Positions 53,165 to 62,247 of a stretch of DNA of 64,000 nt are shown one piece after another. Source of the stretch: Pseudarthrobacter sp. ATCC 49987 (GTDB lineage Bacteria > Actinomycetota > Actinomycetes > Actinomycetales > Micrococcaceae); the NCBI RefSeq assembly GCF_009928425.1, contig NZ_JAABNS010000001.1, positions 3,224,001 to 3,288,000 on the forward strand. The letters are read 5' to 3'. Position numbers and translations under genes: made by a program. The notes under the pieces were generated by a model. It did no database searches and was not told where the DNA came from. It saw only the letters and a list, made by a program, of their open reading frames with translations. Numbering within the stretch: the first letter of the stretch is position 1; every line of letters starts with the position of its first letter.

Positions 53165-54220
53165 ATGAAGATCCGCAACAACGCGCTGGCAGGTATCGCA
53201 CTTGCCGCCACTGCCGCGCTCGGCCTGGCCGCCTGTGGCTCCGGCACCTCCACGTCCCCCAGCAGCAGCGCCGCCGCTGACGGCAAGATCTCCGGTGAGA
53301 TCACGGTCTACAACGCCCAGCATGAGTCTTTGGCCAAGGAATGGGTGGACGCGTTCACCGCGGAAACCGGCGTCAAGGTCACCATGCGCCAGGGTTCGGA
53401 CACCGAGATGTCCAACCAGATCATCCAGGAAGGCCAGGCCTCCCCGGCAGACGTCTTCCTCACCGAAAACTCCCCTGCCATGGCCCAGGTCGAAAACGCC
53501 GGCCTCTTCGCCGACGTCGACAAGGCCACCGTCGAGCAGGTGCCCGCCGAGTTCCGGCCCTCCACGAACAAGTGGACCGGCATCGCGGCCCGCTCCACCG
53601 TTCTGGTCTACGACAAGGCCAAGCTGAGCGAAGGCCAACTGCCCAAGTCCATGCTGGACCTGGCCAAGCCGGAGTGGAAGGGCAAATGGGCGGCGTCCCC
53701 GTCCGGCGCCGACTTCCAGGCGATCGTCTCCGCCCTGCTCGAACTCAAGGGCGAAGCCGCCACCGAGGAATGGCTCAAGGGCATGAAGGAAAACTCCAAG
53801 GCCTACAAGGGCAACAGCACGGCCATGAAGGCGGTCAACGCCGGTGAAGTCGACGCCGCCCTGATTTACCACTACTACTACTATGGCGACCAGGCCAAGA
53901 CCGGCGAGAACTCCAATAACGTCTCCCCGTACTACTTCAAGAACCAGGATCCGGGCGCGTTCGTGTCGGTCTCCGGCGGCGGTGTGCTGAAGTCCTCGAA
54001 GAATGCCGCGGCGGCCCAGGCCTTCGTCAAGTTCATCACCGGCAAGAAGGGCCAGGAAGTCCTGCAGAAGGGCACCTCGTTCGAGTACGCCATCGCCTCC
54101 GATGTCCCGGCCAACGAGAAGCTCGTCCCGCTGCCGGAACTGCAGGCACCGACGGTGGATCCGGCCAAGCTCAACTCCGCCAAGGTCACTGAGCTGATGA
54201 CCAAGGCAGGACTGCTGTAA
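53165..54220 (+). CDS. Iron(III) ABC transporter substrate-binding lipoprotein
   Basis: A 351-residue protein with lipobox (LGLAAC) and the FbpA-type fold: ITVYNAQHESLAKEWVDAF, VFLTENSPAMAQVENAG, WTGIAARSTVLVYDKAKL and the iron-binding Tyr cluster in ALIYHYYYYGDQ (Y235 to Y240). It binds ferric iron outside the cell. It is the first gene of a three-gene operon behind an iron box. Confidence 0.93.
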   Translation: MKIRNNALAGIALAATAALGLAACGSGTSTSPSSSAAADGKISGEITVYNAQHESLAKEWVDAFTAETGVKVTMRQGSDTEMSNQIIQEGQASPADVFLTENSPAMAQVENAGLFADVDKATVEQVPAEFRPSTNKWTGIAARSTVLVYDKAKLSEGQLPKSMLDLAKPEWKGKWAASPSGADFQAIVSALLELKGEAATEEWLKGMKENSKAYKGNSTAMKAVNAGEVDAALIYHYYYYGDQAKTGENSNNVSPYYFKNQDPGAFVSVSGGGVLKSSKNAAAAQAFVKFITGKKGQEVLQKGTSFEYAIASDVPANEKLVPLPELQAPTVDPAKLNSAKVTELMTKAGLL

Positions 54221-54224
54221 CCAC

Positions 54225-55817
54225 GTGACAACCAAGCTGGCGGCTCCCGAAACACCGGGGAGCACGACGACGGCGGGTCGGGGCAAGCGCCCCCGCCCGC
54301 CTTTCGGCGTTTCTGTAATAGCGGTCCTGGCGGTCCTGATCGCCCTCTTCGCACTGATTCCGCTGGGCTACGTCATTGTCATGACGGTGGCCACCGGCTG
54401 GGACACCGCCGTGGAGCTGATCTTCCGGGAACGCGTCGGCGTACTGCTGCTGAACACGGTGCTCCTGATGCTGGTCACCGTGCCGCTGTGCCTCATCCTC
54501 GGCGTGGGCGGCGCGTGGCTGGTGGAACGCACGCATCTCAAGGGGCACAAGTGGTGGGCAGTGCTGCTCGCGGCCCCCCTGGCCATCCCGGCCTTCGTCA
54601 ACAGCTACGCGTGGGTCTCCGCGGTGCCGTCGCTCGAGGGCTTGTGGTCCGGCGTGCTGATCGCCACGCTGTCCTATTTCCCGCTCGTCTACATTCCGGC
54701 CGCCGCCACGCTCAGCCGGCTGGACCCGGCCATCGAACAGTCCGCCGCGTCCCTGGGCCTCGGCGCCTGGCGCGCCTTCTTCCGCGTGGTGCTGCCGCAG
54801 CTGCGGATCGCGATGACCGGCGGCGCGCTGCTCGTGTCCCTGCATCTCCTGGCTGAATACGGCGCCTTCGCGATGATCCGCTTCGACACCTTCACCACCG
54901 CGATCATGGTGCAGTACCAGTCCACCTTCAACGGCACCGCCGGGAACATGCTGGCCAGTGTGCTCGTGTTCCTCTGCCTGATCCTGCTGCTGGTTGAAGT
55001 GCGCAGCCGCGGCAGTGCCCGGTACGCCAGAGTTGGCTCCGGCGCCCAGGCCCGCGCCCTGCGGCTTCCGCTGCGCGCCTACCAGCTCCCGGCCCAGCTG
55101 TTCCTGATCGCGCTGACCGCGCTGGCTTTCGGGCTTCCGCTGACCTTCGTGCTGCGCTGGATCTTCTCCGGCGGCCCGGAAATCTGGGCGGCGGACGAGT
55201 TCCTGCCCGCCCTGCTGCAGACCCTCACGTACGGCCTGGCCGGCGCCCTGGCCACCACCGTGGTCGCGTTTCCGATGGCGTACCTGGCCGTGCGGCACCC
55301 CAGCTGGTTCAGCAAGGCCCTGGAGCTCTCCAACTACATCACGAGCTCCATGCCGGGAATCGTGGTGGGCCTGGCGTTCGTGACGGTCAGCATCAAGGCC
55401 GCACCCAACCTCTACCAGACCTCGGCACTGCTGATCGCGGCCTACGTGCTGCTGTTCCTGCCGCGGGCGCTGGTGAACATCCGTTCCGGCCTGGCCCAGG
55501 CGCCGAAGGAACTCGATGAGGCCGCCCAGGCACTCGGCAAGCCGCCGCTGCTGGCCTTCCTCCGGGTCACGCTGCGGCTCACCGCCCCGGCCGCCGCGGG
55601 CGGTGCCGCGCTGGTGTTCCTGGCGATCGTGAACGAACTGACGGCAACACTCCTGCTCTCCCCCAACGGCACCAGGACGCTCGCCACCGAGTTCTGGAGC
55701 AAGAGCAGCGAAATCGACTACGCCGGGGCGGCGCCGTACGCCCTGCTGATGATCCTGATTTCGGCACCGATGACCTACCTCCTCTTCCAGCAGTCCAAGA
55801 AAGCAGCGGGACAGTGA
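54225..55817 (+). CDS. Iron(III) ABC transporter permease (FbpB-like)
   Basis: A 530-residue protein with about twelve helices and two copies of the permease core, each with an EAA-like loop (IEQSAASLGLGAWRAFFRVVLP and LDEAAQALGKPPLLAFLRVTL). This is the fused form usual for ferric-ion importers. GTG 54225 lies 4 bases after the binding-protein stop. Confidence 0.92.
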   Translation: MTTKLAAPETPGSTTTAGRGKRPRPPFGVSVIAVLAVLIALFALIPLGYVIVMTVATGWDTAVELIFRERVGVLLLNTVLLMLVTVPLCLILGVGGAWLVERTHLKGHKWWAVLLAAPLAIPAFVNSYAWVSAVPSLEGLWSGVLIATLSYFPLVYIPAAATLSRLDPAIEQSAASLGLGAWRAFFRVVLPQLRIAMTGGALLVSLHLLAEYGAFAMIRFDTFTTAIMVQYQSTFNGTAGNMLASVLVFLCLILLLVEVRSRGSARYARVGSGAQARALRLPLRAYQLPAQLFLIALTALAFGLPLTFVLRWIFSGGPEIWAADEFLPALLQTLTYGLAGALATTVVAFPMAYLAVRHPSWFSKALELSNYITSSMPGIVVGLAFVTVSIKAAPNLYQTSALLIAAYVLLFLPRALVNIRSGLAQAPKELDEAAQALGKPPLLAFLRVTLRLTAPAAAGGAALVFLAIVNELTATLLLSPNGTRTLATEFWSKSSEIDYAGAAPYALLMILISAPMTYLLFQQSKKAAGQ

Positions 55818-56989
55818 CCGACTACAGCCCCTCCCGGCTCCCGGAACCGCGGATCGCCGCGTCCGTGGCCACCAGCACCAACAGCCACCTGCAAATCGAC
55901 GCCGTCACCAAGAACTTCGGCGCCCAGGCCGTGCTCAAGGGCGTCAACCTCTCGGTGGCGAAGGGCGGCACGACGGCGATCGTGGGACCTTCCGGCTCCG
56001 GCAAGACCACGCTGCTGCGGCTGATCGCCGGTTTTGAACACCCGGACACGGGCAGCATTTCGCTCGACGGCGCCAAGGTGGCGGGCGACGGCGTCTGGGT
56101 CCCGGCGCACAAGCGCCACGTGGGCTACGTGGCGCAGGACGGCGCCCTGTTCCCGCACCTGAGCGTCGGTCAGAACATCTCCTTCGGGCTCGACGCCGGC
56201 AAGCTCCCCGGCGGGCACCGTGGTGTGAACGACCGGGTGGCGGAACTGCTGGACATGGTCTCCCTGGACCCGGCCATGGCCAAGCGGCGCCCGCACGAGC
56301 TCTCCGGCGGGCAGCAGCAGCGTGTGGCCCTGGCCCGTGCCCTCGCCCGCGAGCCGGAACTGATGCTGTTGGACGAGCCGTTCTCCGCCCTGGACGCGGG
56401 CCTGCGCGTGGCCACCCGCCGGGCGGTGGGCAAGGTGCTCCAGGACGCCGGCGTCACCACCATCCTGGTCACGCACGACCAGGGCGAGGCGCTCTCATTT
56501 GCGGACCAGGTGGCGGTGATGCGCGGCGGACGGCTGGCGCAGATCGGCAACCCGTTCATCGTCTACACCCGCCCAGCGGACCGCGCCACCGCCGAATTCC
56601 TGGGCGACGCCGTCATCCTCGATGCCTGGATGGAAGGCTCGCTCGCCACCTGCTCCCTGGGCGGCATCCCTGTCCGCCGGCCGCCAGCGCAGGGCCGGGT
56701 CCAGCTCATGCTGCGCCCGGAGCAGATCCGGATCGCCGAGGACGGACCCATCCGCGGCGTTGTGGTGGACACCGACTACTTCGGGCCTGAAACCACGGTG
56801 CGGCTCAAGCTCGCCGTCCCGCCGGTCCTCGCGGAAGGCGCTGTAGCCGACCCCCGCTACCCCGGCGGCGGCGAGATCATCACCATCCGGCACTGGAACG
56901 CCTCGATCGCCCGGCCCGGCACCGAACTGTGCCTCCGCGTCGTCGGCGAAGCGGTGGCCTTCCCGATGGAAGACCTGCCGCCGGCGTAG
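55814..56989 (+). CDS. Iron(III) ABC transporter ATP-binding protein (FbpC-like)
   Basis: A 391-residue ATPase: Walker A GPSGSGKTTLLRLIAGF, signature LSGGQQQRVALARALA, Walker B LMLLDEPFSALDAG, switch LVTHDQGEALSFAD, and a C-terminal TOBE domain. GTG 55814 overlaps the permease stop by 4 nt (GTGA). It completes the iron importer. Confidence 0.94.
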   Translation: MTDYSPSRLPEPRIAASVATSTNSHLQIDAVTKNFGAQAVLKGVNLSVAKGGTTAIVGPSGSGKTTLLRLIAGFEHPDTGSISLDGAKVAGDGVWVPAHKRHVGYVAQDGALFPHLSVGQNISFGLDAGKLPGGHRGVNDRVAELLDMVSLDPAMAKRRPHELSGGQQQRVALARALAREPELMLLDEPFSALDAGLRVATRRAVGKVLQDAGVTTILVTHDQGEALSFADQVAVMRGGRLAQIGNPFIVYTRPADRATAEFLGDAVILDAWMEGSLATCSLGGIPVRRPPAQGRVQLMLRPEQIRIAEDGPIRGVVVDTDYFGPETTVRLKLAVPPVLAEGAVADPRYPGGGEIITIRHWNASIARPGTELCLRVVGEAVAFPMEDLPPA

Positions 56990-57080
56990 TCAGGGACAGT
57001 CCCTCGCCCCTCCTGCTCCATCACGCGGGGCCCCGCGGTGCCCGTTGAGACGGTCCGTCACCCGGCATAGGGTGGGGCGC

Positions 57081-58988
57081 ATGACTGTCCAGCCAGCACT
57101 CCACCGCCAGCACTGCTCGGTTGCCGCCCCCACCCAGTTGTGGCTCGATGCCGAGGGGCGGCTGTCCAGCGGACCCCGCACCTCGGACGCGTCCGGCGGT
57201 GCGGGCGGCGGCTGGTTCACGGGCCTGCTGCACGGGGACACGCGGATGCTGTGCCGGGCAGAGGTTCGGGTGAACGGCCTCGAGCCGGAGCCCGCCACGG
57301 TCGAGGCGGAGCCCGGCGGTGTGCTGCGGGTGCGTGGACTGGTCCGTGGCATCCCGGGGCCCACGGAGGACCCCGCCGTCGAACTTCTCCAGACCTGGAC
57401 AGTCACGCCCGGCGTCGTCCGGCACTCCCTGCAGCTGCGTACCTCCTTGGAAGCCCTCGACGTGGAAATCGACATCCAGCTCGCCGCCGACTTCACCGAT
57501 CTGGCCGCCATCCGCCTCAGCCGCTTCCGGGAGCCCGGCGCACCGTTCTCCGCGGACGATTCCACGCTGCGCTGGCGCGACGGCGGACGGGCCCTGACTG
57601 TCGCCGCCCCCGGGAGCTTCGCCGCCGGCGAACGGCTCCTCTGGCGCGGCACGGCGGGCCGGGGTCGTCCGTTCGAAGCGGAGTGGCAGGCAGTGCTGGC
57701 TGACAGCGAGGACGCGGTTGTGGCAGCCCGCCCGCCCGCCTCGCGCCGGGTCCGGGCCGAACCGTCCGGCGCCCTGGGCCTGCTGCTGGACAACGCGCTC
57801 GATGAGCTCGCCGGCCTCCGCCTCGCCACCCGGAAGCTGCCCGACGCGCCGTTCGCCGCCGCCGGGGCGCCCTGGTATTTCACCCTGTTCGGACGCGACT
57901 CGCTGTGGGCCGCGCGGCTGCTGCTGCCGCTCGATGCCGGGCTCGCCGCCGGAACGCTGCGCACCCTGGCCGCCTTCCAGGGCAACAGGAACGATCCCGA
58001 CGCCGCCGAGGAACCCGGCAAGATCCTGCACGAGCTCCGGTCCAAGGAGCTGGTGCTGGAGAGCCAGGGCCTGCGCCTGCCCCCGGTGTACTACGGCGCC
58101 GTGGATTCCACCCCGCTGTGGCTGTGCCTGCTGGCCGAACTTGGCCAGGCCGGGCTGGACGACGCCGCGGTCCGCTCGCTCCTGCCCAACGCGGCCCGGG
58201 GGGCCGACTGGCTGCTGGCCGCACGGGGTGCGCCCGGACGCGCAAACGGCGGGTTCCTCAGCTACCAGGACACTACCGGCCACGGTCTCAGCAACCAGGG
58301 CTGGAAGGATTCCCAGGACGCCATGCAGTTCCGCGACGGCCGCCTGGCCGACGGCCCGATCGCGCTGTCCGAAGTGCAGGGCTACGCCTACCAGGCCGCC
58401 GTGGACACGGCCGATCTCTTCGACGCCTACGGCGAACCCGGTGGCCAGGCGCTGCGGGACTTTGCCGAGGCGCTGCAACAGGACTTCCGCGAACGCTTCT
58501 GGGTCGAGGACGACGGCGGCCCCTTCCCCGCCATGGCCCTCGACGGGCACGGCGATCCCCTGGACATCCCCGGCTCCAACATGGGGCATCTGCTCGGCAC
58601 CGGAATCCTGGACGCGTCCGAAGCCCGGCTCGTGGCGGACCGCCTGCTGGGCCCCGAGCTGTTCTCCGGCTATGGCGTCCACACACTCTCCCGGCGCGCC
58701 GCCGGATTCTGGCCGTTCAGCTACCACTGCGGCTCGGTCTGGAGCCACGACACCGCGATCGCGGTCCGGGGGCTGCTCGCGGAGGGCTTCACCGTCGAAG
58801 CCCGGACCATCGCCGAGGGCCTGCTGGCCGCGTCCGGTTCGTTCGGGCACCGCCTGCCGGAACTCTTTGCCGGGATCACGGCCGGGGAAGCGAAGCACGC
58901 GGTGCCGTATCCGGCGTCGTGCCGTCCGCAGGCGTGGTCCTCAGCGTCTGCCGTGGTGATCGCCCAGGCCATGGGCGTCGGGTTTTAG
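57081..58988 (+). CDS. Glycogen debranching-type amylo-alpha-1,6-glucosidase family protein
   Basis: A 635-residue protein with an N-terminal GDE_N_bis-type beta-domain (WFTGLLHGDTRMLCRAEVRV) and a C-terminal (alpha/alpha)6 barrel: YFTLFGRDSLWAARLLLPLD, YYGAVDSTPLWLCLLAEL, ALSEVQGYAYQAA, HTLSRRAAGFWPFSYHCGSVWSHD split over residues 535-560. It likely trims or debranches a glucan in the cytoplasm. ATG 57081 gives the family's usual N-terminus. Confidence 0.9.
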   Translation: MTVQPALHRQHCSVAAPTQLWLDAEGRLSSGPRTSDASGGAGGGWFTGLLHGDTRMLCRAEVRVNGLEPEPATVEAEPGGVLRVRGLVRGIPGPTEDPAVELLQTWTVTPGVVRHSLQLRTSLEALDVEIDIQLAADFTDLAAIRLSRFREPGAPFSADDSTLRWRDGGRALTVAAPGSFAAGERLLWRGTAGRGRPFEAEWQAVLADSEDAVVAARPPASRRVRAEPSGALGLLLDNALDELAGLRLATRKLPDAPFAAAGAPWYFTLFGRDSLWAARLLLPLDAGLAAGTLRTLAAFQGNRNDPDAAEEPGKILHELRSKELVLESQGLRLPPVYYGAVDSTPLWLCLLAELGQAGLDDAAVRSLLPNAARGADWLLAARGAPGRANGGFLSYQDTTGHGLSNQGWKDSQDAMQFRDGRLADGPIALSEVQGYAYQAAVDTADLFDAYGEPGGQALRDFAEALQQDFRERFWVEDDGGPFPAMALDGHGDPLDIPGSNMGHLLGTGILDASEARLVADRLLGPELFSGYGVHTLSRRAAGFWPFSYHCGSVWSHDTAIAVRGLLAEGFTVEARTIAEGLLAASGSFGHRLPELFAGITAGEAKHAVPYPASCRPQAWSSASAVVIAQAMGVGF

Positions 58989-58990
58989 CT

Positions 58991-59011
58991 CGTCCCTGTT
59001 GCTCCGGGACG
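58991..59011. terminator. Hairpin between convergent genes
   Basis: CGTCCC (58991-58996) and GGGACG (59006-59011) form a 6-bp stem with a 9-base loop directly after the debranching-enzyme stop. There is no T-run, so it is only a possible terminator. Confidence 0.35.
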
Positions 59012-59032
59012 GGAGCGCCAGGCCTGGGCCGG

Positions 59033-59632
59033 TCACGGGCCGGGCGGCCGTTTGGCCTGCGGGTACGGCGTTTCGTGCCGGGCGAGCATTTCGACGAAGC
59101 CCGCGATCTTCCGCTCCCTCGTAGCGGCTTGTTTGACCGCATTGGTCCGGTAGATCAGGGCGTACCTGTTGACGGAGGTCAGGACCTCGAACATTGCCTG
59201 CGCCCGCGGCTCGGACGCGATGGCCGCGGCGAGGTCCCCGGGCACTTCCGCTGCCGCGGCGCCGGAGTAGGCAGCCTCCCAGCGGCCGTCGGCTTTGGCG
59301 CTCTCGACGGCGGCGCGGCCCGCGGGAGCCATCCTGCCCGCCGCCTCGAGGCGGGCGATGCGCTCGACATTCCGGGCGGACCACACACTCTTCGGGCCCC
59401 GGCGGGTCATCCGCTGGAAGGAACTGCCCTCGTCGCGGCGCCGCCCCTGGCCGTCGATCCAGCCGAAACACAGGGCCTCCTGCAGGGCGGCCCCGTAGTC
59501 GAGCTCCGTCACCGTGCCGCCCTTCTTGTGCAGCACCAGCCACACGCCGGGGCTCTGCGCGTGGTGCTGCTCCAGCCAGGCGCGCCACTGGACAGAGTCC
59601 CTCACCAGCAGTTCCTCAAGTTCAACGGCCAT
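59033..59632 (-). CDS. YdeI/OmpD-associated family protein
   Basis: A 199-residue protein: WLEQHHAQSPGVWLVLHKKG, LQEALCFGWIDGQGRRRDEG, FQRMTRRGPKSVWSARNVER, and the C-terminal domain WEAAYSGAAAAEVPGDLAAA then RKIAGFVEMLARHETPYPQ. The family (OmdA-like) is widespread and of unclear function. It is divergent from the VOC-family gene. Confidence 0.9.
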   Translation of the reverse strand: MAVELEELLVRDSVQWRAWLEQHHAQSPGVWLVLHKKGGTVTELDYGAALQEALCFGWIDGQGRRRDEGSSFQRMTRRGPKSVWSARNVERIARLEAAGRMAPAGRAAVESAKADGRWEAAYSGAAAAEVPGDLAAAIASEPRAQAMFEVLTSVNRYALIYRTNAVKQAATRERKIAGFVEMLARHETPYPQAKRPPGP

Positions 59633-59723
59633 GGCCCCATTCTGCTCCGTACTGACCAAAAGCGCTGTTTGGTGGCACGATATCCCTGAGAGCCGGATCC
59701 CGTCACAACCTACAGGAGCAACG

Positions 59724-60500
59724 ATGCTGCGTGTCCGCCCGATCCATTTCACCTCCCGCCTTGATGCTTGGGAGCGGCTGCTAACCGACTTGGGCATGGT
59801 CAAGACCGTCGACGAGCCCACGTGGCGGGAGCTCGACGCCGGCTCCGGCCGCCTCGCCCTCCGCTTCGTCGAACAGGGCTCGGCTGAGGATGGCACCACC
59901 TCCTTCGGCGTCGAGGTGGGCGACCTGAAGGAATTCGCCAGGCGGACCGAGGAGGCCGGGACGGCCGCAGGCACAACGGCTGCCGGGACCTCCGCGGAAC
60001 TCATCGAGGCGGACCACGGGCCTTCCTGCCGCGTCACCGCTGCGGACGGATTCACTTTCCTCGCCGACCCGGCCGCGCGCGCCGCCGACGGCAGCTGGGT
60101 GGGGTCGGCGGAAGCGGACCCGGGCATCGCCGTCGTCGAAGTCTGGTTCTCCGAAGACGCCGTGGCGGCGGCCCAAACCCTGCGCGATATCGGTGCCCGG
60201 CCCCGTCCGGTCGCGGATAGTGGCGCGGGCGCCGCCGACACTGTCGAATCGGAAACGTTCACGGCGAAAAACGGCGGGGTCCTCATGGTCGGCGCAGGGA
60301 CCGGTGCCGGGCGTGCCGGCCTGGGCTTCGAATACGACGGCGACTTTGACGCCCTCCGCGAACGCCTGATCGAGGCGGGGCACGAGGCCGCGGTCATCGA
60401 GGAAGCCGCCATCCCCACCCTGCATGTGGCCAACCCCGACGCGGACGGCATGGCCTCCCACCCACCGCTCTGGATCTCCGCGGCACCGGCTGCCGGGTGA
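59724..60500 (+). CDS. VOC (glyoxalase-fold) protein with two domains
   Basis: A 258-residue protein with two repeats of the betaalphabetabetabeta fold: FTSRLDAWERLLTDLGMVKT with LRFVEQGSAEDGTTSFGVEV, and VVEVWFSEDAVAAAQTLRDI with GLGFEYDGDFDALRERLIEA. No clear metal triad is seen, so enzymatic activity is uncertain. ATG 59724 follows CAGGAGCA. Confidence 0.85.
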   Translation: MLRVRPIHFTSRLDAWERLLTDLGMVKTVDEPTWRELDAGSGRLALRFVEQGSAEDGTTSFGVEVGDLKEFARRTEEAGTAAGTTAAGTSAELIEADHGPSCRVTAADGFTFLADPAARAADGSWVGSAEADPGIAVVEVWFSEDAVAAAQTLRDIGARPRPVADSGAGAADTVESETFTAKNGGVLMVGAGTGAGRAGLGFEYDGDFDALRERLIEAGHEAAVIEEAAIPTLHVANPDADGMASHPPLWISAAPAAG

Positions 60501-60543
60501 GCGTGACCACGTCCTAACGGCGGGGATGGGGTAGAACTTAACC

Positions 60544-61083
60544 ATGAACGTTCGCACTCCTGACCCGAACCCCGGCTGGCTCTCCGACGATGATTTGTTC
60601 GAGGCGCGCGGCCGGTTGCCCATGGTCTACGTCGAGGCCGTCCCGGTCCGGCTGGATCCGCTCGGGTTTGTGAACGAGGTCGGCACGCTGCTGCAGGCCG
60701 ACGAGGACGGCACGATGGTCCGTTCGCTGGTTTCCGGCCGGGTGCTGTACCGCGAGACCATCCGGGCGGCCCTGCTGCGCCACATGGAGAAGGACCTCGG
60801 CCCGCTGGCCTTCCCGCAGCTGCCCATCAGCCCGGTGCCGTTCACGGTGGCCGAATACTTCCCGTCCCCGTCCCACACGGGGTTCACCGACGACCGCCAG
60901 CACGCCGTCGCACTGGCGTACATCATCCCGGTCACCGGCGAATGCTCCCCGCGGCAGGACGCGTTGGAACTGACCTGGATGACCCCGCAGGAAGTCATGA
61001 GCTCCGATGTCCAGCTGGAATTCAGTGGCGGCCGCGGTGCCCTGATCCGCCAGGCGCTGGCGTTCGCCGGCGTCGGGAACTGA
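60544..61083 (+). CDS. NUDIX-fold protein with degenerate Nudix box (DUF4916-like)
   Basis: A 179-residue protein (PGWLSDDDLFEARGRLPMVY at the start). The Nudix box region is G65-x5-E71-x7-R79-H-M-E-K-D-L-G86. The first Gly, Glu, Arg and last Gly are kept, but the metal-binding REUxEE positions read R-H-M-E-K-D. Canonical hydrolase activity is therefore doubtful, and it may be a binding or regulatory protein. It is likely monocistronic. Confidence 0.8.
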   Translation: MNVRTPDPNPGWLSDDDLFEARGRLPMVYVEAVPVRLDPLGFVNEVGTLLQADEDGTMVRSLVSGRVLYRETIRAALLRHMEKDLGPLAFPQLPISPVPFTVAEYFPSPSHTGFTDDRQHAVALAYIIPVTGECSPRQDALELTWMTPQEVMSSDVQLEFSGGRGALIRQALAFAGVGN

Positions 61084-61176
61084 CCGCAGGAGGCTGCGGA
61101 AACTGACTTCCGCTGGCTGCCCACGCGCGCCTTTGTAGACTGTTGGGCGGACCGCAAAAGACTTTAAGGACTCCAG

Positions 61177-62199
61177 ATGACCCACCCCCCGGCCGCCCCG
61201 AACTACATCGAACAACAGGCTGGATCTCTGCAAAGCGGCGATCATCTGCTTCTGCCCGACGGCAACCGCTCAGCCGAAATCCAGCGTGTGGACGTCGAAA
61301 CCGACGATTTCGGCACGCCTGCCATGGTCCTGGCGACCCTCACCGGTGGCGGCGGACTCCGGATCGCCGCCGCCTCGACCGTCCTGATCCTGGAGGCTGC
61401 CGCCGAGGCCGGGGAACTCCCGGCCGAGGACGCCGGCTCCCCCCTGCAGCTCGTCGAACCGGACGCGGATGAGGGCGGCGGAAGCAGGCAGGACCGGGAC
61501 GGCGAGGACGACGGCGCCGCTCCCGCCGTCGTCGTCCCTCCCTTTCCGTCCGTTCCGCCCGTGGTGAGCGGCCCCAGCGACGAGGACCTGGGGCTGATCC
61601 CGGCCCTCGAGGGCACGCCCGAGTCCGTCGTGGAGGCTGTGGCCGAGGCGCACCCGAGCTCGGTGGGAGTGCTGCTGCTCAGCGAACGCCTCGCCAAGGG
61701 GATCAACACGAAGTCCGGGAGTTGCCTCAAGGACCTCAGCGACCTCGCCCAGGAACTCTTCATTGTCCTCAAGGACGCCGAAAACGCCCTTGCCGTTGCC
61801 GACCTGCTCAACGTGTTGCCCTTCGACGGAAACCGCGGCCGCTGGACGTCGGTGGAGGCCTCGCTGGCCCTGTCCAGCTACATCTGCCGCCAGCTGGGAC
61901 AGGAGGAACGCGCCGCGGTCTACGAGAAGTTCCTCCGCGCCCCCGATTCCATGGAGACGGATCAGTTCAAGGCGCGGATCAATGCCAAGGTCCGGCAGCG
62001 CTCGCTCAACGAACCGAACCTGTATGACAAGGAAATCTTCCGCGCGATGGACAACTCGAACCCGGATGCGGAACGCGAGTGGCGGCTCCTGCGGCTCGAG
62101 GCGCTGCTCTTCCTGCGCGCCCACGGCGGATCGGAAACCATCGGCGCCCCGGAGCTGGACCGCCGGATCGGCAACGAACTCGAGTCCGTCCGGTCCTGA
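61177..62199 (+). CDS. Conserved-type hypothetical protein, two-part
   Basis: A 340-residue soluble protein. The N-terminal 70 residues look like a small beta-domain (LLLPDGNRSAEIQRVDVETD). A disordered acidic Pro/Gly/Asp-rich linker (about 85-145) follows, then a helical C-terminal domain (VLLLSERLAKGINTKSG, ELFIVLKDAENALAVADLLN, WTSVEASLALSSYICRQLGQ). The helical part looks like a TPR-like or scaffold domain. No function is recognised. ATG 61177 has no strong ribosome binding site. Confidence 0.75.
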   Translation: MTHPPAAPNYIEQQAGSLQSGDHLLLPDGNRSAEIQRVDVETDDFGTPAMVLATLTGGGGLRIAAASTVLILEAAAEAGELPAEDAGSPLQLVEPDADEGGGSRQDRDGEDDGAAPAVVVPPFPSVPPVVSGPSDEDLGLIPALEGTPESVVEAVAEAHPSSVGVLLLSERLAKGINTKSGSCLKDLSDLAQELFIVLKDAENALAVADLLNVLPFDGNRGRWTSVEASLALSSYICRQLGQEERAAVYEKFLRAPDSMETDQFKARINAKVRQRSLNEPNLYDKEIFRAMDNSNPDAEREWRLLRLEALLFLRAHGGSETIGAPELDRRIGNELESVRS

Positions 62200-62247
62200 G
62201 GCGTTTGGCCCCTACCCCCTTCCGGCCGGGCGTTGTAAATTCAGCCC

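Noticed and set aside
57024..57037. Perfect 14-bp palindrome CGCGGGGCCCCGCG
   Set aside because: It has no loop or T-run and is expected by chance in such G/C-rich DNA; I do not call it a terminator or operator.
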